The position numbers were made by a program, and so were the translations under genes. A stretch of 64,000 nucleotides of DNA from Tieghemiomyces parasiticus (taxonomy: Eukaryota > Kickxellomycota > Dimargaritomycetes > Dimargaritales > Dimargaritaceae), in assembly GCA_027575765.1 (NCBI GenBank), contig JANBPT010000044.1:1-64000 (forward strand), in the 5' to 3' direction. Within the stretch, counting starts at the first letter, position 1. The number at the start of each line of letters is the position of its first letter. The notes under the pieces are model-generated. The model was given only the letters and a program-made list of their open reading frames with translations. It was not told where the DNA came from and made no database searches. Below are positions 55,170-64,000 of the stretch, piece after piece.

Positions 55170-58100
55170 TTAATTCGCTTCACCCATTGGCGTGGGCTCC
55201 CTACGGTCCACATTCGAGTGTTCTTGACTGACGGTAAACTCTCGGTCGGCAGGAAACGGGCGGGAGCCTCGGAAAGGTTGGAATGGCGGCGGGGGTGGAG
55301 GTGGAGGTGGACTATTGTGACCAGCAGCGCCGGATGACCCCTGGCTAGGCGACCCCTCGGGATTTCCCCTTAGACGCCCGGTGTACACCGGCACCTCATG
55401 GCCAAACAACAAGGTACTGAGGCGATGGTACAGACGGTTCAGCAGGCCGTTGTGGATGAATCCGGCGTGACCCGGGGACTGCCATAGGCCAAATTGAGCC
55501 AGAAAGGCTTCAAGGTCCTTACGGGGGAGCGGGCAGAATGCGATGGAGGTCGGGTAGTAAGGTGAAAAGTAGCACGCGTGGGTGGCAAAGGCCGGTACGG
55601 TGCGGGCATTGAGACGGTACAGGTCATCCCAGAAGAGATACCAAAAAAGCGTGGCCGGGTCGTGGGCGGCCTGGCGGTAGCGTTGGATAAGGAACCGGAT
55701 GTCGGTCGCGTGGTGGGTCCGGAGGTTATGCAGCAGCGGATTGGCTTCGTTGTGCTCCAGGTAGTGCCACAGGGTGTCCTCGGGGATCCGCGGAGCGTCG
55801 AACACGCGTACGTAAAAATCGTAGCTGAGGGTTTCACGTTTCCGACGGAAGGCATCCCGGTAGGTCTGACGGTACAGTTCCAGAAGGCGGACGGTCTGCG
55901 GGTACCGTTCGCGTATGAGGGCTTCGTTGGCGCGCAAAAAGGCGCGGAGCTGCGGATTCAGGTTATAGCTGGCGTCGAGACCAAGTCGCTGGGCACCTAC
56001 GGCGCAGGCCTCGTTGACGGTCTTGGTCTTGCCCGGTGCGAAGAAGCCCTCGCCGGCATTGTACTCGATTTGCACGTGGAACCCAGCGTTCATGTTGTAT
56101 TCGCCCTGCCACGTGGACCCAAAGGCCCGGTGGATGCGCAACGTGCCCGTACGGTATCGGATGTGCGGTATGAACGCCACTCCCGTCGTGGGGGCGGCAG
56201 CTGCGTCAGGGAGGTGGCGGTACGGGTGGGCCGTTCCGGTGGGCAAGTTGAAGAGTCGACTGGAACTCAGGCTGCGTTGGAGGATGCCCTGGTGTCCGTC
56301 GCCACGGTGGGCAACCGGGCGGAAGGGCCGTCGGGACAAGGTGCGGCGCACGCCGGCGGGTACGAACCCGGCCGAACGGTCGTACCGGCGTTGGAAGGGG
56401 CGATTGACTTCCTGGCCGTCCAGACACCGCAGCATCATGCGGATTTCCTTGCGGCTGCGGATGGCCGGCTGCGCGTTAAGTTCCACATAACGCACCAGGT
56501 CGGCCTCCTCACACAGCGTAAGGACTAGACTGGGGTCCTCATCATACACAAACACCAAGGTGAAGGGGAAGGGGACCACGTAGGCCTTGCCGAAAAACGT
56601 CGTGATCGTGGTGGTCTCCACGTGCCGCGGGTGATAAAACATGTCGGGACCTACCAGGTAGGTGACGATGGTGTGACGCAAATGCTGCAGCCGAGGGGTG
56701 GATGGGGCATTGATGTGGTGGTGATAGCCGCCGCGGCCGAGGAAGCGCAGGAGGCGCAGGTTCTCGAGGTGCCGTTCGGCAACCGTGCCCTTAAAATCCA
56801 CGAGATAGGGCGGCCGGAAAACTGACTCTGAGAAGGCCACCGTGGCATCTCGGGGGACGCGGAATTCGCGGCAAGTTAGCAATAGGCCCGTCCAGGTCTC
56901 CTGCCACACCCGCGCGGTCAGTAAATCAAAGAGGGCCGGGTAGTCCGCAGTCGGGACGACCACGGCCGGGGTGAGGTGAACACGAGTGCGTAGCCGGTCG
57001 ACGAAGCGGCGGAAGCAACCAAACTGAAGTAGGGTGAGATAGACGATGGCTAGGCCGGCCAAAATGTTAACCACGAAGAGGGTGGTCCCGATGGGGCCCC
57101 GAGTGCTGGCCTGGACGATGGTGACCAGGCCAAAATAGCCCGTCAGCACCTGGGCGACCCGGGAGATGGCCTCACCAGCGTTCTGCGACGCGGCCAGGTA
57201 CGGCTGGACGCGCCAGTGTAGTGCCAAGCACAGGGTACCGAAGCCGGCTACAAGACTCATGCGGACCAGGTCCACGACGTGACGGGAGGCGTCACGCAGC
57301 AGGCAGTTGTCCTTGGTGACCACGACGACCAGAGCGACGTAGATAAACTTCTGGGCCATGATGACCGCCTGGTGTCCGGCACTCTCGGGTCGGTACATGG
57401 CGTACAGACCGTGGTACGGGGACTCGTCGTGCCGCAGGGCCTCCTTGTATACGGCCGCGGGGCCGGCCCGGCCGGTCCCGTCCGCGTCATAGTTGGTCCC
57501 GGCGGGGCGAGTTGCCAGGGCCAGCCGGCGGATCGACCAAGGGAAGTAACCGCCAATGATACAGAAGCAAGGGATGGCCACCACAAGTACGAGCCAGGCG
57601 AGATTGGACTGGTCCTGGCGCATGGTGGTAGTGTAGCAAAAATCCAGTGGGTTACGGTAGGTGCTGGCGGGCCCCAGTGGCGGGAGGCGAGGGTTGTCGG
57701 TGTCTGTGTATGGGTTGACAACGGGCCAGAAGGCGTCGCTCCATACAATAGCCTCGAGGGCCAGCTTTGACAGCGGGAGGTAGAGGGTGGTCAGCACGAA
57801 AATTACGACCACATTAGTGGTACGCCAGCGCCGACGGCTGGCCATGTCCCAGGTTTGGACTTCAAGGCCTTCCGCGTTGGCGTCAGGGACGCGGCGACTA
57901 GCGTAGCGGAAGGCGATGAGAGCGGCCAAGGCCAGCGCGCCAAAGACAGCTAAAAACACGGCTGGGGTGCCCCAGTTGTCGGCCCAATTGAGGCTGACGA
58001 AGGCAGGGATACTGGCGAGGACGAACCGGAGGAAGGACCCTGTGGTGTCGTACATGGCTGCCAGGTAGAGGGCGATGAGCTGTAGGAAGTCCCGTAGGAC

Positions 58101-61100
58101 TTCAAAATGGTGCAGTTGGTTGGCGGCCTTGGTCACAACGCCGAGTGGACCGAGTGTAGCGTACCGGGTCGAGGAAGTGAAGCCCCAACCGTTGGAGCCC
58201 CCACCGTTACTGTGAAGCAGGTCCCCCGTAGCACCCTTGGGTAGGAGGTTAAAAGGGGGGAACATCGCTGGGTCTTCGCGATCCTCACTGCCTTGGGACT
58301 GGTAGCTACTAGTCAAGCTAGTGTTGTGAACGCTGGAGGCGGTGCCCGCGCGGACTACTTGGTGGTCGCTCGCCAACTCGGGCTCAGTAGTCGATTTTTG
58401 GAAGTCTGTGTTGTCAGCGGGAGCGGCAGGGCGCGGGAACTGGGCGGATACATCGGCAGCGCTGTCGTGCTGGAGGTTCGGCGCCGGGATGGGTTCAAAG
58501 AAGACCGGAGGTAGGCGACTCAGGTAGGCGTCGACCGCGTCTGAGGCTAGCGGCTCGGCCTGGCGCTGGAAACGCGGGTCGCCCTTCCGGCGCCACGGCG
58601 TCCACCAGCTGCAGCAATCCGGATCATCTGTGAAGGCTGTGGAAGCTGCACCGACCGACGAGTCATCACTGTGGCGGCGTGAGTGGAAGCCGGGGGGATC
58701 CCCACCGCCACTGCCGTTGTTGTTGTCGTTGCCGCCGCTCCCGTAACCGCCCGTGTTGCCCTCTGAACTACTTCTAGACCGGGGCTCTAGACTAGGGTTG
58801 GACCGGAGGAAGGCGGTGGGTGGTCGAATAGCAGACCTGGAGGGTGGGGGCATGGCTGGGCTAACCTCTGCATCGGAAATATCCACATGGGAGTGACCAG
58901 CGGGTTCCGACGGGGCAGATGCCGGCCGCGACGAAGCGTGTGTGGTTCGCAGGGGAATCCCGGCTCCACCTTCTGACCCATATTCTTCCTCTTCGTCATA
59001 GTCGTCGCCTCCATGATGGTTTCGGTCGTCATCGTTATCACCGTCTTCCGGTTCCGGGAATGGCATAGAGCCCGGTGGTGGCGGGGGCACCGGCGGCGGA
59101 GGTGGTTCACCCGATCCTGTGTCTAACGGGGTAGGCCCCGCAGCTTGTGATGGTGGAGGTAGTGGTACTGGGTTTGGTAGGCCGTGTTCGCTATCATCGA
59201 GGGGCACTCCACCGCCACCTCCCACACCATGCCCATGGCCGCCATCCTCAGCGCCGTCGAGTCGAGTGTACGAATGCAGACTATCCTGCGGGGACCCCGA
59301 AGCGGGTGCCTTGGAGGCATCCTTCCCGCCGAGTAGGGTGCGCACTAGACCCCAGATACCCCCTGGGGCCGGCGGGGCATGAACTATGCCTTGACTGGCG
59401 AAACTGTCGTCGACGCTGGACGCTGCAGCCTCGAGCTGGGTAGGTAGGGGCTCTGGCCGGCTGCTTTGGGAGGCCATACTGGTATCACTTTGAGTCTGTA
59501 CCGGAGAGGGCGGGCCCGGTGGAGGGACAGGTGAGGAAGGTTCGTCGTCCACTGATGAGGCCGCGGCGTCCGGGGCGGTCGAGTGGCCTGACGGGGTGAG
59601 CGAATTGTGACTAGGGAGGGATGAAACGTAGGATGAACCGCCAGGGCCGGAACCATTCGTGGAAGGCACGCCATGCGTGACCGTGTGCCGCGACGAATGG
59701 AACATGGGATGGCCCGGTGGGGGTTTGATGCGGGGGAGTGCAGGCGCCGGAAGTCCCGGGGTAGGAGAGGTCTCGTTGGAGTCGCGTGAGGAACGGCCGC
59801 CGTGAGTGGTTGCGGCGCTGGCGACGGAGGAGGATAGCGGGGCCGGGGACGCGTGAGGTTGCATCCAGGGTAACTTGTTAATATCATCGGTACGGCGGCC
59901 ATCGAAGAGGCGGCGGCGACTGCTGACCTGGTCGGCCTTTACCGGCGAAGGTTCCTCCGGCAGTGGGGGCGGTGAAATTAGAGGGGCTTGGTAGCCGTGT
60001 CGGCCGGGACTACCCAGGAGGGTGGCCGGTTGTGGGTGGGAAGCCAGGAGGGCTGCGGCCGCCTGGGTGGCCTCGATCCGGCGGCGCTGTTCCTCATCAG
60101 CCCCGGCATCGTCGGTGGTGAACGGGGCGACTATCGTGGCCGGTGGGGGACGGAGGGCATGGCCGGTAAACCCGGCACCTAGGGTCCCCAGCGGATGGTC
60201 GTGCGGGCCTATCTCGTGGTAGAGGTTGTGGACTGAGTCAGTCAGGTCGGCGTGGTAGTCTGGACTAGAGGTGGGCGCGTCCGTGAGCGGTGCGGGCCCA
60301 GCCCAGGGCGCATGGGCCGGCGGCTGCGGCTCGCCCTTAAAAGTCCGCCACAGCCGGCGGGCGGTGCGCCGGAATATATTGATCCGCCGGCCGCGCATGA
60401 TTTCCTCGGTGGGCGGACCAACTACGGACCCGGGATTGTGCTTGACCTCGATGGGCATGATACCGGCCCAGCCGGGCCGTACCTGGGAATCACCAGAGTC
60501 CGAAGATACCGGCGACATAGCGCTGGCGCCAATTGGTCCCACCAGTGCACCGGCCTTCTCATCACTTGGGTCGATGGAAGGGCCTTCCGGCAGAGGCGGG
60601 GGTGCCGAAGCCAAGGAGGTGGGTCGAGGCGAGGTCGGTAGGTTCGGAGGGGACAAGGCGGAGGGCCGGGGGGACGTCGACCCGCCTTGCGGGGAAAATG
60701 GACGAGGCCTTCTCAGATAGCCCGGAGTGGAGGGTAACGGCCGATCGTGTCCTGAATAGGTTGACGACACGTGTGGCGGGCCCGGCCCGGTAACCGACAC
60801 GCGCTGTGACCCCTGGTACGGTGGTAGCCGTGGGGGCACCACAGTCGGGAGCGGCTGCGCCATTCGGAGAGGCGATGAGACGCGAGGCGAGGTGGGCGAA
60901 CTCGGAGACCCTACGCGCTGACCCACGGGCCGGCCCAAGGGCGAAGGGTCCACAGGCCGTGAAGAGCCCGGTGACGAAACGCGGAAGGGGGTACTAGGGG
61001 CCTGCGAAGAGAGCGGGTGGTAGGGTGGCGTGAGCTCATGGGACGGGGTGACGGATTTGAAGGGGGTGCCCGGCGGGGACGGGGTGAAGGATCGAAGGGG

Positions 61101-64000
61101 GGAGAAGTGTACACCGTTACGGGCGGCGGCGTGTGCCTCAATTTCGGCAGCAGTCATAGGCGGACGCTGAGCTGATTGAGGAGATGCGGGCACGGTCTGT
61201 GGGGACCCCGGAGGTGGCCGTGGGGGACTAGTGACTGTGGCAAACGAGGAAGGGCTGGCCAACGCAGAGGGTGGTTCAGGCATCGACATGGGCTCCACAT
61301 TTTCCGATGAGGAACCCGAGGCCGTGCCGGGTGCCTCGGCAGTACGGAAACTGGCCAGGGTGGGCCGACTGGCTTCGGCAGGGGCCTCGGCGGTCCGAAA
61401 GCTAGCCAGCGTAGGTCGACTGGCCTCCGGATCCGCGGCGTCAAGTTCGCCCGCGGCAAAATCCATGCGGGTAATGCGATCGCTATTAGGGGCGGAGTAG
61501 TACTCTGGGGGCGGGGATTCGTCGGCAACCGCAACGGCCTCATCGACGCGGTGATCAGTTGGGATGCCTTCCGCCGGACGTGGCGGAAGTTCCTTTTGCG
61601 CCGCGGGCGGACTGGTCATCTTGCGGATGACTGAGGCTGGCGGCGGTGGTGGCAGAGGTGGCGGAACTGCTGCCGCTGGTGCGACTTGGGGGCCGGTATT
61701 GGTCGTGGTCTCGAACCTACGGGACATGTCAGTGCTTTCTACCGGGAACGGCACGTTGAGGAGACGCGAGGTGTTGAGCGAAAGGTGGGACGCCGCCGCC
61801 GAAGGTGGGTCGGTAGCGGGGGGCATGGCGTCCTTAGGGGATGGGGTGGCCGGTTGAACAATAATCGCGGGGATGGATGCGTTAGTCGATGCCGGGGTGG
61901 GCCGCGTACCGGTGCGGCGTACGGTACCAACCTTGCTGGGGGGCGAGTCGATTACAATGGTCGGGATTTGTTTAGCCTTAGCCTGGACATCCGGCGGGGG
62001 TGGTGGGGGTAGTATGGGTGGCCGTCGCGGTTCGGCCCGGGGTTTAGTATCGGTCGGCTTGGTCATCGGCGTCGGTGGCGGCGCCTGAATGGGTACCGCG
62101 GCAGGGGTTGAGGTGCCGGACGCATGGGGAGGGCCCGGTGGGGCCGGTGCCGGCTCTGTCAGCGGCGGGGGTGGTGAATGGACTACCGGAACTTCTAGGT
62201 TCGACTGGTCCACAAGAAGGGTCGGGCCAACGGTATCCATGAACCTTGGCTCAGATTGTGTTCCCGGAGATTGTGAATAGGGGATTTGGGCGATACCGGG
62301 TGGAGTCAGAGACGGCTCCATTTCGTGAACGACCACTTCTTCCATGGGTGCGTAGATAGTGGGCGGCGAGGGCGTTTCATAAGGCGGGGTTGGCGTAGCG
62401 AGGTGCTGCGTCTGTATACTGGACTGAGACGATGGCTCCGCGCTCTGATATTCACTTCGATTGGAGACGGGGGCCACGAAGTGAGCCACGGCGTCCCTTC
62501 TGGGCGGCTCTGTCTTGTCTAAGCAAACCTCACCGACCGAATGCACCCCAGACGAAACAGGATGGTCAGATTGCTCATAGTAATCCAGCGACCGAGAATC
62601 GGGTGGAAGCAACTCTTCCGCGTATCGCCCGGTCTCGTTTAACGATCCGTCAAAGGACGACATCACTTCGTAAGGCTGGTCGTGCGGATGAGGTAGTGCC
62701 GATGCAGGAGGCCGATACCTGTCCATAGATGCATCGGCTTCGCTGGGCGTTTCCCCGAAGGGCGGGTGTGTCCCCTGCATCTCACTAGAGGAGCCCGGCG
62801 ATTCCGGAACGGGTGAAGGTGGTTGCCCCTTGTTGTCCGTTTCGGACTCATATGATGCCTCCGAGAAAGGCAATGACGAATCGTACCGCGGCTCGAACTG
62901 AGCCGGCGCCTCGGAAATATCAGGAGCGGGAGCCGTGACTTCCTCGTCTAAGGGCACTGGCTGGAATCCCTGAGCCACGTCGGCTGGCAACGAGCACCTT
63001 GGCTCGTACCTGACCGGCGACTTGGGGGCGTAAGGCACCATAGACGCTTCTTCTTCATCGAGTGGCGCCGGCAAGGATAATGAGGTAATCTCGTCCTCCT
63101 CAAGCGGTACTGGTTTGGATAGCGGAGGCACTTCGGGTGACATTGTAGAGCTCGACGCGTACCCGGTCGGCGTTGCGGGAATAGGAGGCACAGCCGCCGT
63201 TGTATCATCGTCGAGCGGTACCGGCTGTGACACCGATGCCGTTCCAAGTGGTGACGCGGACTCCCCGATTGGCCTTTGGCTGAAAGGCGGGGTCTGGGGC
63301 TCGGTGACTACAATGGCTGGTACATGGGGCGCGATCGCCTGGGAAGAGGTGGGAGGCGACGCACTAGGCAGACTCTCTTCATCTACAGGACCTAGGACAT
63401 TCGGCCGACGGGGCGGCGGTGGTTTGACATATCCGGTAGGGGGTCGGAACACGTCGGGGATGGAGGCGATACTGGGGAACAACTTGCTCACGTCGTGTTC
63501 GCTGGCGTTCTGTGGGCTGGGTTGTCCAGGTGTGTGAATGCCCTCCGGCGTATGCGTGTCGGCCACGTACTCAGTCTCGAAGAGCGGTGAGTCGGTCAGA
63601 GGACTCTGATGTTCTGGTGAAGGGCGAACTGGCGGTGGCAGTGGTTCGGGGGACACTTGGCCGGGAAGCTCTCCGTAACCGGATCGCTGGTCGGCGTGGG
63701 GAGGGCCTGCAAACAGCTCGGCCGTCCGTTGTCTCACCGGAGAGGGAGGCTGCGCCGGTGGGTACGGTAGCGGCGTTAAGGCGGGCGGCGGTGGGACATC
63801 GACTGGGCCCATCATGGGGGTGGTCGAAATGTGCTCCGCGCGGTGGACCATATGGGCCACGCCAGGGGTAGTCGGGCGAGATTCGCCCGACGGGGCATAC
63901 TGCGGGGGCATGGCGCGTTCAATGCGGACGGGCTCGCCGACCGACGGAGCTTGGTGGTACCGGGACAATTTTCGAAACAAAGTCGAGCTGCCAGCCGAGC
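55170..64000 (-). CDS. Giant proline-rich multi-pass membrane protein, 5' partial
   Basis: One uninterrupted frame runs from the stop at 55,170-55,172 to the right window edge, more than 2,930 codons, with codons still open upstream of the first TTG at 63,980; the true start is outside. About the first 1,900 residues are low-complexity Pro/Ser/Thr/Ala-rich, with poly-Pro runs, acidic patches (GDDYDEEEEYGS) and a repeated PVPLDEE motif. Residues about 1,960-2,330 hold seven or eight hydrophobic helices (for example VFLAVFGALALAALIAF, LAWLVLVVAIPCFCIIGGYF, FVVNILAGLAIVYLTLL). The YHGLYAMYRPE...AQKFIYVALVVV segment recalls fungal TRP-like membrane proteins. A charged C-terminal region of about 600 residues (FQIEYNAGEG-like, then DFYVRVFDAPRIPEDTLWHYLEH) is unknown to me. 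Function is not assigned. A cell-surface or sensory role is possible. Confidence 0.85.
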   Translation of the reverse strand, partial: SAGSSTLFRKLSRYHQAPSVGEPVRIERAMPPQYAPSGESRPTTPGVAHMVHRAEHISTTPMMGPVDVPPPPALTPLPYPPAQPPSPVRQRTAELFAGPPHADQRSGYGELPGQVSPEPLPPPVRPSPEHQSPLTDSPLFETEYVADTHTPEGIHTPGQPSPQNASEHDVSKLFPSIASIPDVFRPPTGYVKPPPPRRPNVLGPVDEESLPSASPPTSSQAIAPHVPAIVVTEPQTPPFSQRPIGESASPLGTASVSQPVPLDDDTTAAVPPIPATPTGYASSSTMSPEVPPLSKPVPLEEDEITSLSLPAPLDEEEASMVPYAPKSPVRYEPRCSLPADVAQGFQPVPLDEEVTAPAPDISEAPAQFEPRYDSSLPFSEASYESETDNKGQPPSPVPESPGSSSEMQGTHPPFGETPSEADASMDRYRPPASALPHPHDQPYEVMSSFDGSLNETGRYAEELLPPDSRSLDYYEQSDHPVSSGVHSVGEVCLDKTEPPRRDAVAHFVAPVSNRSEYQSAEPSSQSSIQTQHLATPTPPYETPSPPTIYAPMEEVVVHEMEPSLTPPGIAQIPYSQSPGTQSEPRFMDTVGPTLLVDQSNLEVPVVHSPPPPLTEPAPAPPGPPHASGTSTPAAVPIQAPPPTPMTKPTDTKPRAEPRRPPILPPPPPPDVQAKAKQIPTIVIDSPPSKVGTVRRTGTRPTPASTNASIPAIIVQPATPSPKDAMPPATDPPSAAASHLSLNTSRLLNVPFPVESTDMSRRFETTTNTGPQVAPAAAVPPPLPPPPPASVIRKMTSPPAAQKELPPRPAEGIPTDHRVDEAVAVADESPPPEYYSAPNSDRITRMDFAAGELDAADPEASRPTLASFRTAEAPAEASRPTLASFRTAEAPGTASGSSSENVEPMSMPEPPSALASPSSFATVTSPPRPPPGSPQTVPASPQSAQRPPMTAAEIEAHAAARNGVHFSPLRSFTPSPPGTPFKSVTPSHELTPPYHPLSSQAPSTPFRVSSPGSSRPVDPSPLGRPVGQRVGSPSSPTSPRVSSPLRMAQPLPTVVPPRLPPYQGSQRVSVTGPGPPHVSSTYSGHDRPLPSTPGYLRRPRPFSPQGGSTSPRPSALSPPNLPTSPRPTSLASAPPPLPEGPSIDPSDEKAGALVGPIGASAMSPVSSDSGDSQVRPGWAGIMPIEVKHNPGSVVGPPTEEIMRGRRINIFRRTARRLWRTFKGEPQPPAHAPWAGPAPLTDAPTSSPDYHADLTDSVHNLYHEIGPHDHPLGTLGAGFTGHALRPPPATIVAPFTTDDAGADEEQRRRIEATQAAAALLASHPQPATLLGSPGRHGYQAPLISPPPLPEEPSPVKADQVSSRRRLFDGRRTDDINKLPWMQPHASPAPLSSSVASAATTHGGRSSRDSNETSPTPGLPAPALPRIKPPPGHPMFHSSRHTVTHGVPSTNGSGPGGSSYVSSLPSHNSLTPSGHSTAPDAAASSVDDEPSSPVPPPGPPSPVQTQSDTSMASQSSRPEPLPTQLEAAASSVDDSFASQGIVHAPPAPGGIWGLVRTLLGGKDASKAPASGSPQDSLHSYTRLDGAEDGGHGHGVGGGGGVPLDDSEHGLPNPVPLPPPSQAAGPTPLDTGSGEPPPPPVPPPPPGSMPFPEPEDGDNDDDRNHHGGDDYDEEEEYGSEGGAGIPLRTTHASSRPASAPSEPAGHSHVDISDAEVSPAMPPPSRSAIRPPTAFLRSNPSLEPRSRSSSEGNTGGYGSGGNDNNNGSGGGDPPGFHSRRHSDDSSVGAASTAFTDDPDCCSWWTPWRRKGDPRFQRQAEPLASDAVDAYLSRLPPVFFEPIPAPNLQHDSAADVSAQFPRPAAPADNTDFQKSTTEPELASDHQVVRAGTASSVHNTSLTSSYQSQGSEDREDPAMFPPFNLLPKGATGDLLHSNGGGSNGWGFTSSTRYATLGPLGVVTKAANQLHHFEVLRDFLQLIALYLAAMYDTTGSFLRFVLASIPAFVSLNWADNWGTPAVFLAVFGALALAALIAFRYASRRVPDANAEGLEVQTWDMASRRRWRTTNVVVIFVLTTLYLPLSKLALEAIVWSDAFWPVVNPYTDTDNPRLPPLGPASTYRNPLDFCYTTTMRQDQSNLAWLVLVVAIPCFCIIGGYFPWSIRRLALATRPAGTNYDADGTGRAGPAAVYKEALRHDESPYHGLYAMYRPESAGHQAVIMAQKFIYVALVVVVTKDNCLLRDASRHVVDLVRMSLVAGFGTLCLALHWRVQPYLAASQNAGEAISRVAQVLTGYFGLVTIVQASTRGPIGTTLFVVNILAGLAIVYLTLLQFGCFRRFVDRLRTRVHLTPAVVVPTADYPALFDLLTARVWQETWTGLLLTCREFRVPRDATVAFSESVFRPPYLVDFKGTVAERHLENLRLLRFLGRGGYHHHINAPSTPRLQHLRHTIVTYLVGPDMFYHPRHVETTTITTFFGKAYVVPFPFTLVFVYDEDPSLVLTLCEEADLVRYVELNAQPAIRSRKEIRMMLRCLDGQEVNRPFQRRYDRSAGFVPAGVRRTLSRRPFRPVAHRGDGHQGILQRSLSSSRLFNLPTGTAHPYRHLPDAAAAPTTGVAFIPHIRYRTGTLRIHRAFGSTWQGEYNMNAGFHVQIEYNAGEGFFAPGKTKTVNEACAVGAQRLGLDASYNLNPQLRAFLRANEALIRERYPQTVRLLELYRQTYRDAFRRKRETLSYDFYVRVFDAPRIPEDTLWHYLEHNEANPLLHNLRTHHATDIRFLIQRYRQAAHDPATLFWYLFWDDLYRLNARTVPAFATHACYFSPYYPTSIAFCPLPRKDLEAFLAQFGLWQSPGHAGFIHNGLLNRLYHRLSTLLFGHEVPVYTGRLRGNPEGSPSQGSSGAAGHNSPPPPPPPPPFQPFRGSRPFPADREFTVSQEHSNVDRREPTPMGEAN

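Noticed and set aside
1..64000. CRISPR arrays, bacterial operons or phage-type systems
   Set aside because: No regularly spaced direct repeats occur, the genes are eukaryotic and several contain introns.

Overview
The window is eukaryotic nuclear DNA and most likely comes from an early-diverging, zygomycete-grade fungus. The evidence is intron-bearing genes (GT...AG introns of about 190-220 bases, with CTAAC-like branch sites where visible), forkhead and C2H2 transcription factors, a complete core gene set (RRN3, eIF3h, a DHX16/Prp2 helicase, a nucleotide-sugar transporter), dispersed 5S rRNA genes and mariner elements. Coding regions are GC-rich, and the proteins carry long Pro/Ser/Ala-rich stretches. 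Zoopagomycota (for example Dimargaritales or Kickxellomycotina) is my guess at the lineage. It is an inference, not something the sequence proves.

Layout. (1) 1-10,460 is a repeat block. It holds three mariner-like copies (one cut by the window edge, one nearly full length but broken, one badly decayed), two solo LTRs, a small palindromic repeat in two copies, and two 5S rRNA genes lying in inverted arms 3.6 kb apart. Much of this block has almost no CG dinucleotides, whereas the 5S genes and solo LTRs keep theirs. A faint aspartic-protease-like relic lies near 8.6-8.9 kb. (2) 10,460-27,886 is a gene desert of about 17 kb in which I can support no gene. Its last 4.7 kb are strongly pyrimidine-rich on the + strand and run into a forkhead gene (27,887-29,707). 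(3) After another 3.5 kb without genes comes a C2H2 zinc-finger regulator (33,249-34,907). (4) From 34.9 kb the sequence is a compact housekeeping cluster: DHX16/Prp2-type splicing helicase (-), TilS-type tRNA(Ile)-lysidine synthase with three introns (+), a SAM methyltransferase (+), an SLC35A-type nucleotide-sugar transporter (+), a third 5S rRNA gene (+), a TMEM198/DUF4203-like membrane protein with one intron (+), eIF3h (-) and RRN3 (+). A mariner copy sits 25 bp after the RRN3 stop codon. (5) 55,170 to the right edge is one giant minus-strand reading frame of more than 2,930 codons. It has a proline-rich N-terminal two-thirds, a multi-pass membrane region that may be TRP-like, and a large unrecognised C-terminal domain. 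Its 5' end lies outside the window.

Functional themes. Several genes serve the gene-expression machinery: 5S rRNA, RRN3 (Pol I initiation), eIF3h (translation initiation), DHX16 (splicing) and TilS (mitochondrial tRNA modification). I see no operon-like logic and treat them as independent transcription units. Most genes are preceded by a pyrimidine-rich leader on the coding strand, which is a useful marker of promoter side in this genome. The most notable unexplained signals are a CCAATCAGA element starting exactly 64 bases before the start of all three 5S genes, the near-total loss of CG in one part of the repeat block, the desert and long pyrimidine tract upstream of the forkhead gene, and the giant membrane protein.
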